A stretch of DNA of 36,404 nt from Prochlorococcus sp. AG-463-P14 (GCA_003209275.1 QCRX01000007.1:1-36404), one strand, 5' to 3'. Counted from the stretch's first letter, positions 25,619 to 34,836 are shown. Made by a program: numbers and translations. The notes: generated from the letters alone by a model not told the origin.

Positions 25619-26864
25619 GGCCGCAGGCTACAACTTTCCCTAACATATTTCTTCCTTGCCAAGGTTGGTTAGCGGCTAAGGGTGATCTTGAATGGAATCG
25701 ATCTTGAATCCAATGTTTATTAGGGTCAAAAAGTAGCCATCTTTTACTGCCGAGATATAAATTCTCCTCAGGAGCATTTAGTAATTTTGATGGCCCAAAG
25801 CTAAGAGCTTCCCAAAGCTCTTCTATTGAAAAATTGGATTTGACTACTAATTCTTGCCATAAAGCTGAGAGTACAAGTTGGTGTCCGCTTAGTCCTGGTG
25901 GTCTCTGATCGAGAGGTTGTTCTGTTTCCTCTTCATTGAGAGGTATGGAATGAACTGCTACAGCATTAAGTGTTTTGTCTTTTAAAGCTTTGATCAAAGC
26001 TTTGCGATCTTGAGGACTTCCGATTGATGGAGAAACACGCCATCCAATTTCGGAAAGATTTAGAGCAGCTCTATCAGTGACTAGATGCCACCAGAAGACA
26101 CTCGCCAAAGGTTTGTTTGAGCTTTTGGCAAGAATTGAGACACCGTCTTTGGTTGAAAGGTTCATTAATCGAATAGATCTTTCTGGGTGCAATTTCTGTA
26201 GCTCGAGTAGTTGAGTAAGAGGCAGGGTTTCACTAGCTAGAGGGTCAGGCACCCAACCTGCACGAAGGGTTTCGACGCCTTCTCTGACAATTCCATCTCC
26301 TTGAATATTTTTATCTCTAGGTGCAAAAAGCAGTGGAGAATTTCCCATTTCTCCAAGTAAAAGTCCTTGTTTCAAAAGATCTATAGGTGGAGAATAATCA
26401 TCCTCGGCGAGTCCAATAGCCCCATGCTCAATAAGGTCTGCATGTGGAGAGAGGGCTTTACCTTCACCTCCTTTGCTGAAACTTCCCCATAAGTGAATGG
26501 TTACATCATTCAGAGGGTCGTTGAAGCTTCTTAATAATTCTGATTTGTCACGCCAATTAGAACTTCTAGGAAGGAGGGCAATTTGCCCGTATCCAGCATT
26601 GGCAGCTGCTTTACGAATACTTCTTAAACTTTCTGTAAGCCCGTTAATGGGCTCTTCAAGCACTGAATGAGGATCAACTAGGCAAGGCGCTAATAGTTTT
26701 TCTTTCGAAGGCTTTGGATTGATGCCTTTTCCTTTCGCTAAGTCCCTAGCAAGGTCTCCAAAACCAATTAGATGTCCTTTATCAATCAATACAGCATCTT
26801 CAACTACTGGTTGATTAGAGCCGTAGAGGATTTGAACAGGATCTAGTAGATGTGAATCATCCAT
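25590..26864 (-). CDS. Dihydroorotase-like amidohydrolase lacking catalytic residues
   Basis: A 424-residue amidohydrolase-fold protein resembling PyrC type I by length and layout (LLAPCLVDPHSVLEEPINGL, GAIGLAEDDYSP, the C-terminal GLSGHQLVLSALW). Two catalytic blocks are changed. The metal motif DxHxH reads DPHSV (residues 64-68), so the second His is Val. The catalytic block normally TDHAPH reads VHSIPL at about 304-309. Both argue that the protein cannot hydrolyse dihydroorotate. Inactive dihydroorotases are known from pseudomonads, where they support the assembly of aspartate transcarbamoylase; a similar structural role is inferred. The true PyrC is not in this window. Start ATG 26864 gives a four-base gap to the upstream gene; an ATG at 26903 would overlap it. 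Confidence 0.85.
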   Translation of the reverse strand: MDDSHLLDPVQILYGSNQPVVEDAVLIDKGHLIGFGDLARDLAKGKGINPKPSKEKLLAPCLVDPHSVLEEPINGLTESLRSIRKAAANAGYGQIALLPRSSNWRDKSELLRSFNDPLNDVTIHLWGSFSKGGEGKALSPHADLIEHGAIGLAEDDYSPPIDLLKQGLLLGEMGNSPLLFAPRDKNIQGDGIVREGVETLRAGWVPDPLASETLPLTQLLELQKLHPERSIRLMNLSTKDGVSILAKSSNKPLASVFWWHLVTDRAALNLSEIGWRVSPSIGSPQDRKALIKALKDKTLNAVAVHSIPLNEEETEQPLDQRPPGLSGHQLVLSALWQELVVKSNFSIEELWEALSFGPSKLLNAPEENLYLGSKRWLLFDPNKHWIQDRFHSRSPLAANQPWQGRNMLGKVVACGLKYSESPTD

Positions 26865-26868
26865 TAGG

Positions 26869-28200
26869 TCATAAAGCTCCTGCTGCTGTGCTATCGAGGA
26901 CACCTCCGAGATGGGAAGTGAGATTGAGACATGTCACAACGTCAGGTTGGCTGGGATCATTTGATATGTCGACTATTGTCACGCCGCCATTTCCTTGCTT
27001 TACCATCCAAATATCTGCAGGAGTAAGCCCAAGAAGGTGACAGAGGATTGTTTTGTTAACAGCATCATGGGCTACTACTAATGCGGTTTCGTTAGGGTTC
27101 AGCTCGTTGGCGATCATTGCCCAGCACTTTACTGAGCGAGTCCATACATCTTGGATCGACTCTCCTTCTGGCATTTGAACTTTTTCTGGGGAATCTTTCC
27201 ATTCTTGAAGCAATTCTGGCCAGTTTGACTTGATTTCGGATTCAAGCTTTCCTTCCCAAAGGCCATGTCCTATTTCTAGAAGACCTTTCTTCGCCTGGAT
27301 ATTAATTTCTGGATGAGAAGTGAGGATTTCTTTCGCTGTTTGCATTGGTCTAGACAAAGGACTGCTAAAGGCTTTATCTAATTTCACTTTCTTTAGGAAT
27401 GACATGGTTGACTTGGCTTGATTTTCCCCGTTGTTGTTTAGGGGGATATCAATTTGCCCTTGAAAACGTTCTTGAAGGTTCCAGTCTGTTTCTCCATGCC
27501 GAACAAGAATTAGACGTGCATTTGTACCTTTTGAGGGTAAAGAAGTTGTTAGATGGGATGTATTGTTTAAACATTCAATTTGAGTCGTGCATAATTTTGA
27601 TTGATGTGGAGAAAGATTTAGAACTGATATAGACGCATTGTCTAGTCGGATTCTCCTAAAACCATTATCAGGTTCACCTACTAATAAAAGTATTAAACAA
27701 CGAAGAATAGCGTTATGACCAACAATAACAACATTTTTATCCATCTCTGGGGAGTGTTGCTGAAGGATTTTATCTAAGAATTCCTTTGCTTGTTTGATGA
27801 GTTCTTCAATGGGGTAATAATTACTTCCATCCTCATGCTTGAGTACAAGTTTGTTGGGTTGTTTTTTCCAAGTGTTGTAGTCACTGGGAAATTTTTCTTT
27901 TATTTCCTCAGCAGTGAGACCACTCCATGGTCCAAGATCAATTTCTAGTAACCCTTGATCAATAATTAGACTGTGATTTTGTTTGATCTGTTTGGTGAGT
28001 ATGGTTGCAGTTTTCGCCGCTCGTTCTAGAGGAGAGGAGTAAACAGCGTTAATTTGCAAATCTGCTAGGGCCTCACCTGTTCGCAAAGCTTGTTCTTCTC
28101 CCTCAGTAGTGAGGCGGGAAAGGTCATTACGACCTTGAATTCTTTGTTCGCTATTGAAGCTACTAAGACCATGACGAACAAGTAAAAGACGCAAAGTCAC
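26869..28200 (-). CDS. Two-domain histidine phosphatase (phosphoglycerate mutase-like)
   Basis: A fusion of two complete histidine-phosphatase domains. Domain 1 has LLLVRHGLSSFN at the N-terminus, SPLERAAKTA, LLEIDLGPWSG and VIVGHNAILR. Domain 2 (from about residue 225) has LILVRHGETDWN, SPLSRPMQTA, LLEIGHGLWEG and LVVAHDAVNK. Each thus retains the RHG nucleophile, the Arg and the second His, so both may be active. Cyanobacteria commonly have a protein of this form; it is usually labelled phosphoglycerate mutase, but a phosphatase for a sugar phosphate such as carboxyarabinitol phosphate is equally possible. The start is taken as GTG 28200 (VTLRLLLVRHG read as M); a GTG at 28257 would add 19 residues. 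Confidence 0.9.
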   Translation of the reverse strand: MTLRLLLVRHGLSSFNSEQRIQGRNDLSRLTTEGEEQALRTGEALADLQINAVYSSPLERAAKTATILTKQIKQNHSLIIDQGLLEIDLGPWSGLTAEEIKEKFPSDYNTWKKQPNKLVLKHEDGSNYYPIEELIKQAKEFLDKILQQHSPEMDKNVVIVGHNAILRCLILLLVGEPDNGFRRIRLDNASISVLNLSPHQSKLCTTQIECLNNTSHLTTSLPSKGTNARLILVRHGETDWNLQERFQGQIDIPLNNNGENQAKSTMSFLKKVKLDKAFSSPLSRPMQTAKEILTSHPEINIQAKKGLLEIGHGLWEGKLESEIKSNWPELLQEWKDSPEKVQMPEGESIQDVWTRSVKCWAMIANELNPNETALVVAHDAVNKTILCHLLGLTPADIWMVKQGNGGVTIVDISNDPSQPDVVTCLNLTSHLGGVLDSTAAGAL

Positions 28201-28309
28201 TCGCAAATTGTTTTGTCTGTGGCCATCGTATGGGGAATATGTCGTCTTACTCTTCACTAGATAAGGAGAATCTTTATCTGCTGATGGTTGTTTGTTGAAT
28301 GAGTTCCCT

Positions 28310-29668
28310 ATGAGAAAAGGTGCCCCGACCTGGAAACTTGCGCTAGCTGTCCTTTCCGTCCTGTTGACAGCACTGATTTGGATTAAAGGCCTAGAGGAGA
28401 GTTTTAGTCGCCCTTCAGTTACACCACAATTATCTCTGAATCAGCGAGAAATGTCTTTTCTTGCTGAACCTGCGCTTCCTAGCGCGTTGCGACCATTTTT
28501 GGTTGGAGAGAACCCAGAAGATTCTTTAAGAGAAAGTCTGAATGAAATTCCTCTTGAGGAAATTAGCGATCGTAATAAGCTAGTACTAGCAGCTCTGGAA
28601 CCCCTAAGAGAAAGACGTCGCGCTTTATTGGGAGAGGTATTTCCAGAAGATTCTTTATTAGAAGTCAAGCAGGTTCTCTTGGCGAGTAAAAGCGAGTTGA
28701 AGTCTTCTCTTTTAGAGCTTGATGGTTCTGGAACAAAAAAGAATGATCCATTGTTGTATCAAATTAGTTGTCTCGCGATTGGGGGAGGTTATGAACAGTG
28801 CGTTGACTTTGAAATTTCTAGGAACAGAGCCTTTCGACTTTCCCTAAGTCAATTCGTTCCATTGCTTTCAGTATTAGTTGGAAGTGGCTTGTTAATTCGA
28901 CAGCTTTGGATGATTTTTCGAAAAAAAGCTGTTCCTTGGCCTCCACTAAGCCCATTACCACTCTCACTTGTAGACATGCTTCTTCTAGTCGCAGGAGGGT
29001 TTGTGGTCTTAGGAGAGGTTATTTCTCCGACTTTAATAGCTCCTATAACAGAGGGTTTCACAAAAGGGTTGGCGAGTCCAGTGAATGAATCTCTAAAAGT
29101 TTTTGTTGGTTATATATCCATGACAATTCCTCCATTGCTGATTTTGCGATATCAAATAGTTGGTCTAGGAAAAATTGAAAAACCTATAGGTGGATGGCTT
29201 CAATGGCGTTTCTTCCCTTTGGATCGAGCTTTTTTTAAGGCCATTAAAGGTTGGTTAATGGTTATGCCACTTGTTTTGCTAACTGGATGGCTAATGAATT
29301 TGTTTGTAGGTGATCAAGGAGGAAGTAATCCTCTGCTTGAACTTGTTTTAAGAAGTCGCAACCCTTTGGCTCTGACTTTGCTGGTTTTGATTACGGTCGT
29401 TTTGGCGCCTTTGTTTGAAGAATTAGTTTTTCGCGGTGCGTTGCTTCCAGTCTTAGCAAATTCATATGGCTCGCTTCTTGGTGTGGTAGTTAGTGGTTTG
29501 GTTTTTGCTTTGGCTCATTTAAGCGTTGGGGAATTCCCACCATTATTTGTATTGGGGGTGGGACTTGGTCTGATGAGGTTAAGTTCAGGCCGACTTTTCC
29601 CATGTGTTCTTATGCATTCCATTTGGAATGGATTTACGTTTACTAGTCTGATTTTGCTTGGTGGATAG
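28310..29668 (+). CDS. CPBP-family intramembrane metalloprotease with long N-terminal domain
   Basis: A membrane protein of 452 residues from ATG 28310 (a TTG at 28292 adds six). An N-terminal helix (KLALAVLSVLLTALIWI) is followed by some 150 soluble residues, then several helices. The CPBP (Abi/CAAX protease) motifs are in the C-terminal third: EELVFRG with Glu370, Glu371 and Arg375; HLSVGEF with His403; HSIWN with His436 and Asn440. Family knowledge: such proteases cut prenylated or other membrane substrates, and homologues serve in protein processing or bacteriocin immunity; the substrate here is unknown. The gene diverges from the histidine phosphatase. Confidence 0.9.
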   Translation: MRKGAPTWKLALAVLSVLLTALIWIKGLEESFSRPSVTPQLSLNQREMSFLAEPALPSALRPFLVGENPEDSLRESLNEIPLEEISDRNKLVLAALEPLRERRRALLGEVFPEDSLLEVKQVLLASKSELKSSLLELDGSGTKKNDPLLYQISCLAIGGGYEQCVDFEISRNRAFRLSLSQFVPLLSVLVGSGLLIRQLWMIFRKKAVPWPPLSPLPLSLVDMLLLVAGGFVVLGEVISPTLIAPITEGFTKGLASPVNESLKVFVGYISMTIPPLLILRYQIVGLGKIEKPIGGWLQWRFFPLDRAFFKAIKGWLMVMPLVLLTGWLMNLFVGDQGGSNPLLELVLRSRNPLALTLLVLITVVLAPLFEELVFRGALLPVLANSYGSLLGVVVSGLVFALAHLSVGEFPPLFVLGVGLGLMRLSSGRLFPCVLMHSIWNGFTFTSLILLGG

Positions 29669-29753
29669 ATGTATTAGTACTATCTTGTCTTTAGTTAGGG
29701 CTTGCTCTGTACTGTTGATGGTGTTTCACTTAATTTAAGAATTGATTTAAGCG

Positions 29754-30227
29754 GTGATAGTTGTAGCTCAGCGGTACAGGACTTCTTATAAACGTGCTGC
29801 TTCAATTAATCGCTCTATTAGTCCACGCCAATTGATTAATGGATCATTCCCTAAGAGGACGATTTCCAGGCAATTCCCTTTGGTCGCTGGTCTTCATAAG
29901 GCTGCTGATGGAGCTTTGATTGGTGTCCTTGTCGCAGTGGGGTTGATGTCTACTCTCGCTTTGCATTGGCAACACCTTTGGACAGTTGCGTTCGCTAGGT
30001 TAGAAACAACGCGTGATTTAACTCATAGATTAACTGATTCGACAGCAATGCTAGAGCGTTATCTACTTCAGAATACGAGTTTACCTCTTTCTATGGTGCC
30101 TACTAAGGCTGACAACCTTTTGTATCTAGAGAGTCCTTATTTGCTTGGTAAGTTCCAGTCGAAAGGCTCAGAGAAGTTAGCCATTTTAAGAGGATTTGTC
30201 TCCAATCCCATTAAACACGGCTATTGA
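29754..30227 (+). CDS. Single-span protein ahead of ftsI, FtsL-like candidate
   Basis: A 157-residue protein I cannot identify by sequence alone. Its topology is that of FtsL: a basic cytoplasmic N-terminus (RYRTSYKRAASINRS), one transmembrane helix (GALIGVLVAVGLMSTLAL, about 53-70), then an outer segment with a possible heptad pattern (LETTRDLTHRLTDSTAMLE, LLQNTSLPL). In many bacteria ftsL sits directly before ftsI, and here the stop overlaps the ftsI start. The N-terminal residues in front of the helix and the length exceed typical FtsL (about 100-120). The start is GTG 29754, the only in-frame start before the helix apart from a TTG near 29830. Assignment as FtsL is inference. Confidence 0.65.
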   Translation: MIVVAQRYRTSYKRAASINRSISPRQLINGSFPKRTISRQFPLVAGLHKAADGALIGVLVAVGLMSTLALHWQHLWTVAFARLETTRDLTHRLTDSTAMLERYLLQNTSLPLSMVPTKADNLLYLESPYLLGKFQSKGSEKLAILRGFVSNPIKHGY

Positions 30228-32020
30228 TTCCACTTCCTCCGAAACGTTCTCGACGTAGACGTTTGAGGGCTAACTCACTTGAGCCCATCTCATCTGTTCG
30301 ATTGAGATTAATTTTTTTATTTCTTTGTTTTGGATTATTTGGGCTTATTGGGAGGATGACTTGGTTGCAAGTTTTGCAAGCACCTGAATTAGAAGCACGT
30401 GCTCGTGCAGTTCAAACTCAAAGGATTAACCCGCTAGGAAGACGAAGGTCAATAGTTGATCGAAGAGGACGATTAGTAGCTATGGATGAGGAGCGTTTCC
30501 GGCTATGGGCTCACCCTAGATATTTTAATTTTCCAGGTGATGCTCCCTCATTAATACGAAAACCAGTTGACGTAGCTAATAAATTATCTCGATTATTAGG
30601 AGTTTCGAAATATCAATTATTGAATCGATTAGGTGATAGAGCTTCAGGCATTAATCTCGCAGATGGAATTGACTCTGAGATTGCCTCCGAAATAAAAAGC
30701 CTTGGTATTAGTGGATTAGATCTTGAGCCCTATCCTCAAAGGGTTTATCCGCAGGGAGCACTCTTCGCAAATGTTGTTGGGTTTTTAAACCAGGATCGTA
30801 TTCCTCAAGCTGGACTGGAACAGAGTCTACATAAGGAACTATTGCGTTTAGAAAAGGCTCGTGTCTTTCGCCGAGGTGCAGATGGCACTCCTCTCCCAGA
30901 TGATTTAGCTCCAGGAACTTTTTCTGAAGATGATTTAAATCTACACTTAACTTTGGATGCACGACTTCAGGAGCTGGCAGCAAAGGCATTGGCGACTGAG
31001 GTGAGTAAATGGAAGGCTAAAAAGGGAGTCGCGATAGTTATGGATGTCAATAACGGCGAACTCTTGGTATTAGCTTCTACTCCTACTTATGATCCTAATA
31101 AATACTGGGAATTTTCGCCTGCTCTTTTTCGGGAGTGGTCTGTTCAGGATCTTTTTGAACCAGGCTCTACCTTTAAACCTATTAATCTTGCTTTAGCTCT
31201 TCAAGAAGGTGCTATTCATTCTAAAGGAAGCGTTAATGATACTGGGAAATTAAGTGTTGGGGGATGGTCTATTTATAACCATGATCGTAGAGCTAATGGA
31301 GTTATTGATTTTGCAAGAGTGCTTCAGGTGTCTAGCAATGTTGGAATGGTAAAAGCAATGCGTCAATTAAAACCTTCTAAATACTGGGATTGGCTTCATC
31401 GTTTGGGTCTGGATATGAGGCCCCAAACTGATCTCCCTGGTGCAGTGGCTGGTCAATTAAAGATGAAAGATCAATTTGTCTCTAAGCCTATTGAGGTGGC
31501 TACAGCTTCTTATGGTCAGGGTTTTTCTCTTACACCATTGAAACTTGCACAGTTGCATGCTCTTATTGCAAATGGAGGCTTCGTAGTTAGACCACATATA
31601 ACAAGAGGGCTGAAAGGAGGTAATGAAATTGTCTCTTCAGGGCCACCTAGTGATTTTCAGATTCTGCGTTCAGAAGTCACTAAGACAGTTCTTGAGTGGA
31701 TGGAATCCGTTGTCGAAAAAGGAACTGCTATCGGAGTTAAAACACCTGGGTATCGCATAGCAGGGAAAACAGGCACTGCTCAGAAGGCATTTAATGGTCG
31801 TTATGAGACTGGAGCAAAAATTTGCAGCTTTGTAGCGAGCTTGCCTGTAGATAACCCCCGTTATGTAGTTCTTGTTGCAGTTGATGAGCCCCAGGGGGAA
31901 CATGCTTATGGCTCTACAGTTGCTGTCCCAGTGGCCAAGAAGATTATTGATTCATTGTTGGTATTAGAAAAAATTCCGCCAAGCAGTAACAAGAGGGTAT
32001 TGCAGCCTGCAAAAGGTTGA
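30224..32020 (+). CDS. ftsI: Septal peptidoglycan transpeptidase FtsI (PBP3)
   Basis: A 598-residue class B penicillin-binding protein. A basic N-terminus and one helix (LRLIFLFLCFGLFGLIGRM) anchor it in the membrane, followed by the PBP dimerisation domain (RRSIVDRRGRLVAMD) and the transpeptidase domain with the nucleophile motif STFK at 315-318, SSN at 370-372 and KTGT at 515-518. It cross-links septal peptidoglycan. The start TTG 30224 overlaps the upstream FtsL-like stop as TTGA, giving MIPLPPKRSRRR. A 3' leader of 88 bp separates it from tal. Confidence 0.95.
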   Translation: MIPLPPKRSRRRRLRANSLEPISSVRLRLIFLFLCFGLFGLIGRMTWLQVLQAPELEARARAVQTQRINPLGRRRSIVDRRGRLVAMDEERFRLWAHPRYFNFPGDAPSLIRKPVDVANKLSRLLGVSKYQLLNRLGDRASGINLADGIDSEIASEIKSLGISGLDLEPYPQRVYPQGALFANVVGFLNQDRIPQAGLEQSLHKELLRLEKARVFRRGADGTPLPDDLAPGTFSEDDLNLHLTLDARLQELAAKALATEVSKWKAKKGVAIVMDVNNGELLVLASTPTYDPNKYWEFSPALFREWSVQDLFEPGSTFKPINLALALQEGAIHSKGSVNDTGKLSVGGWSIYNHDRRANGVIDFARVLQVSSNVGMVKAMRQLKPSKYWDWLHRLGLDMRPQTDLPGAVAGQLKMKDQFVSKPIEVATASYGQGFSLTPLKLAQLHALIANGGFVVRPHITRGLKGGNEIVSSGPPSDFQILRSEVTKTVLEWMESVVEKGTAIGVKTPGYRIAGKTGTAQKAFNGRYETGAKICSFVASLPVDNPRYVVLVAVDEPQGEHAYGSTVAVPVAKKIIDSLLVLEKIPPSSNKRVLQPAKG

Positions 32021-32108
32021 CTTTAGAGAAATTTCTTGTGTTCCTAGACAAGGGGTGTAATCCTTCAAAACCTCGCTAGGTTACGTTCCTATAAAAGGTG
32101 TTCGCTCC

Positions 32109-33281
32109 ATGGCTACTCTCCTTGAGCAACTCTCCTCAATGACTGTTGTTGTTGCGGATACTGGTGATCTTGAAGCTATTAAGACGTTTACTCCCAGGGA
32201 TGCAACAACTAATCCATCTTTGATTTTGGCAGCTGCGCAGATACCTGCTTATCAGAGTCTTATTGATGAGGCTTTGAAAGCCTCGAGGCAGAAAATTGGT
32301 AATGGCACTGCCGTTGAGGAAGTTGTTCATGAAGCCCTAGATGAGATTTGCGTAATGTTTGGACAGGAGATTCTTAAGATTGTTCCTGGGAGGGTTTCAA
32401 CAGAAGTAGATGCGCGCCTTAGCTTTGACAAAGACGCGACTATCTCTAAGGCAAGGAAGCTAATTTCTCTTTATAACGAGGCTGGCATCTCTAAAGATCG
32501 TGTCTTAATTAAGATTGCTGCTACATGGGAAGGAATAAAGGCAGCAGAAGAGCTTGAGAAAGAAGGTATTCACTGCAATTTAACCTTATTATTTGGTTTT
32601 TCTCAGGCCGTTGCATGTGCAGAAGCTGGAGTTACTCTTATTTCTCCATTCGTTGGACGCATACTAGATTGGTATAAAGCACAATCAGGGAAAGAATCTT
32701 ATCCTGGCAATGAAGATCCAGGCGTAATTTCAGTTACTAAGATATTTAATTACTACAAGAAATTTGGATACAAGACGGAAGTAATGGGGGCTAGTTTTCG
32801 CAATGTTCAGGAAATTATTGAATTGGCTGGTTGTGATCTGTTGACTATATCTCCGAAACTACTTGATCAGTTAAGACAATCTCAAGAAGATTTAACGCGT
32901 AAACTTGATGCTGTTAATCCAATAAGCGCTGACGATAAGATAACTCTAGATAAAATAAATTTTGATTTGATGCTGAAAAATGATCGTATGGCTAGTGAGA
33001 AACTTGAAGAAGGTATTCGTGGTTTTAGCAAAGCAATTGATACTTTGGAATCACAGCTTGCTCATAGGCTTGCAGTAATAGAAGGAGGAAATGCCTTTAC
33101 TCATGTTGTACATGAGATATTTATGTTGAATGATTTGGATGGTGATGGATGTATAACAAGAGAAGAATGGTTGGGAAGTGATGCGGTTTTCGATGCTCTT
33201 GACAATGATCATGACGGTAGACTCCTTCAAAATGATGTTATTTCTGGTTTAGGTGCTGCATTGGCTCTTAGTAGAGTTTAA
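32109..33281 (+). CDS. tal: Transaldolase with two C-terminal EF-hand motifs
   Basis: A 390-residue protein. Residues 1-320 are a transaldolase barrel: [24 protein letters not shown] at the start (in part), the Schiff-base Lys135 in [30 protein letters not shown] and [12 protein letters not shown]. It moves a dihydroxyacetone unit between sugar phosphates in the oxidative pentose phosphate pathway, which runs at night in cyanobacteria. The last 60 residues hold two EF-hand loops: [12 protein letters not shown] (342-353) with Asp at 1, 3, 5 and Glu at 12, and [12 protein letters not shown] (365-376) with Asp at 1, 3, 5 and 12. Calcium binding is therefore likely; its role in the enzyme is not known. 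The stretch 33282-33387 after it is AT-rich and holds no gene. Confidence 0.94.
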   Translation: MATLLEQLSSMTVVVADTGDLEAIKTFTPRDATTNPSLILAAAQIPAYQSLIDEALKASRQKIGNGTAVEEVVHEALDEICVMFGQEILKIVPGRVSTEVDARLSFDKDATISKARKLISLYNEAGISKDRVLIKIAATWEGIKAAEELEKEGIHCNLTLLFGFSQAVACAEAGVTLISPFVGRILDWYKAQSGKESYPGNEDPGVISVTKIFNYYKKFGYKTEVMGASFRNVQEIIELAGCDLLTISPKLLDQLRQSQEDLTRKLDAVNPISADDKITLDKINFDLMLKNDRMASEKLEEGIRGFSKAIDTLESQLAHRLAVIEGGNAFTHVVHEIFMLNDLDGDGCITREEWLGSDAVFDALDNDHDGRLLQNDVISGLGAALALSRV

Positions 33282-33387
33282 AAGAATTAAATTTCTTAGA
33301 ATAGTAATTAGTAGATTTATATTCTTGTTTACTTTTCTAAAGCTATTTGATTCTCAATATAAAAAAGTTTTAAAAGTATTTTTACTC

Positions 33388-33609
33388 TTATAGATATTTC
33401 CAGTCTGCTCCATCAGGTATCTCAGGGGAGGCCTTTTCATCCTTAGGCTCTTGATATAGAACTCTCCATTCGGGGACTCTGCATTTGATGAAGTCTGCTT
33501 TTTCTATTTCTATGCCACCTTTTTCACTATGGCTTGCCAAGAAACCTGATTCCCAAGAGCCACCTTTTAGACCACCTTTAAACCAAACCCAAGCTTTTTC
33601 TTTTTTCAT
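33388..33609 (-). CDS. Small conserved-looking protein, 73 residues, unknown
   Basis: A 73-residue protein beginning MKKEKAWVWFKGGLKGG and ending PDGADWKYL. It is rich in Trp (five) and Gly with alternating charged and aromatic residues, suggesting a small beta-fold; no membrane or signal segment and no Cys pair. I do not recognise the family. It lies between tal (convergent) and the reductase gene, with 96 bp upstream containing short AT-rich dyads. Its length, tidy composition and lack of overlap with a larger frame favour a real gene. Confidence 0.7.
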   Translation of the reverse strand: MKKEKAWVWFKGGLKGGSWESGFLASHSEKGGIEIEKADFIKCRVPEWRVLYQEPKDEKASPEIPDGADWKYL

Positions 33610-33705
33610 TGGTTAAATTCTCATGAGAAACAGCATATACATAAAAGGCCTTTTTATTGTCAATCTTGTTGGTAATTTTTTTGAAGAATTTGGTAGATCT
33701 AGATA

Positions 33706-34836
33706 TTAGCTTTTTTGAAAAAGCAATCTTTTGATAACCCTTTGAGCAATATCACCATAACCTAATTTCCCAGAAAGTATTTCCGCAATTCTCTTTGGAG
33801 CAGTTGGCCTCTTAACTCCTAATTGGTAACCAACTTTTGGGAATCGATAGAAAACTTGAGCAATTCGTCTTCCCCAAGCCATTGAGTCACCCCACCTTTG
33901 TTTCATTATTTTTGTGTAATCAGATAAGTCTTTGCTGTCTTTGTTTAACCAATTGTTGAGTGCATGAGCTGCTTCATAACCGCTCATGAGTGCTGGACGT
34001 AATCCTTCAGCTAGGAAAGGATCGCATAATGACGCTGCATCACCAATGGCGAGGATTCCTTCACTATGAAGAGGATAGTGTCCATTCCAAACCCTTAACA
34101 AAGACTCTTGACGAACGCCTGCTTTTCGATCGAAACCAAGATTTGGTAGTAATTCGTCCAAGACATCGTTGAAGTCGGCAGCATGGCTACCGATGAATGT
34201 GCCAACTCCAATATTCACTCCGTCAGACAAGGGAAAAGCCCATGCAAAACCTTGCTGAACCAAGCCAAATTCAAACCGGGCTGTTCCTTTCTGTAGGTTG
34301 CCTCTTCCTTTTAGTCGTACAGACGTGGTTACGGCATGATGCTGTCGCTTTGGTCCTAAACCAAATATTGTTGGCCATGGTGAGTTTGAACCATCAGCAA
34401 TCACAATTGCTTTTGCTTCTAGAGTTTTCCCTTCTTTAGAGGTGAGCTGCCATATCCCTCGATGTTTTTGCAAATTGAAAACTTCAAAAGGTCTTATGTA
34501 TTCAGCACCTGCATTTATTGCTTCATTAATAAGAAGATTATCTAGTTTTTCTCTACGCACTATCCAAAAAGGAGAAGACCCGGGAAGCTCTGCCAAGACT
34601 TGGTCTTTAAGACACCAACTGAAATCAACTTTAGTTATTACTTCATCAACGACTTCTTTGAGCTCGAAAGGGAACCATTCTTGAACTGCAGATGCCATGC
34701 CTCCTCCGCAAGGTTTGATCTTGCTGTATAAGTCTTTTTCAAGAAGAGCTACATTTTTTCCTGCTAGTGCTAAATGAAAAGCGGCCGCAGAACCAGCTGC
34801 ACCTGCCCCAATAATTAACACATCTTTTAGGCTCAA
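33706..34836 (-). CDS. Geranylgeranyl reductase-family FAD-dependent oxidoreductase
   Basis: A 376-residue flavoprotein of the ChlP/geranylgeranyl-reductase family. The FAD site is plain: [19 protein letters not shown] at the N-terminus, then [10 protein letters not shown], and [19 protein letters not shown] at about 265-285. ChlP itself saturates the phytyl chain of chlorophyll and tocopherol; this protein diverges from that consensus and may act on another isoprenoid or lipid, so no symbol is given. The C-terminus ([13 protein letters not shown]) is basic and amphipathic. The start is TTG 34836, overlapping the frr stop as TTGA; a GTG at 34821 is an alternative. It is the last gene of a pyrH-frr-reductase run. 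Confidence 0.85.
   Translation of the reverse strand: MSLKDVLIIGAGAAGSAAAFHLALAGKNVALLEKDLYSKIKPCGGGMASAVQEWFPFELKEVVDEVITKVDFSWCLKDQVLAELPGSSPFWIVRREKLDNLLINEAINAGAEYIRPFEVFNLQKHRGIWQLTSKEGKTLEAKAIVIADGSNSPWPTIFGLGPKRQHHAVTTSVRLKGRGNLQKGTARFEFGLVQQGFAWAFPLSDGVNIGVGTFIGSHAADFNDVLDELLPNLGFDRKAGVRQESLLRVWNGHYPLHSEGILAIGDAASLCDPFLAEGLRPALMSGYEAAHALNNWLNKDSKDLSDYTKIMKQRWGDSMAWGRRIAQVFYRFPKVGYQLGVKRPTAPKRIAEILSGKLGYGDIAQRVIKRLLFQKS

Noticed and set aside
29759-29800. tRNA-like string containing GTAGCTCAGCGGTA
   Set aside because: The D-arm match does not continue: no paired D-stem, no anticodon stem and no TTC-type T-loop at the right distance. It lies within the coding start of the FtsL-like gene.
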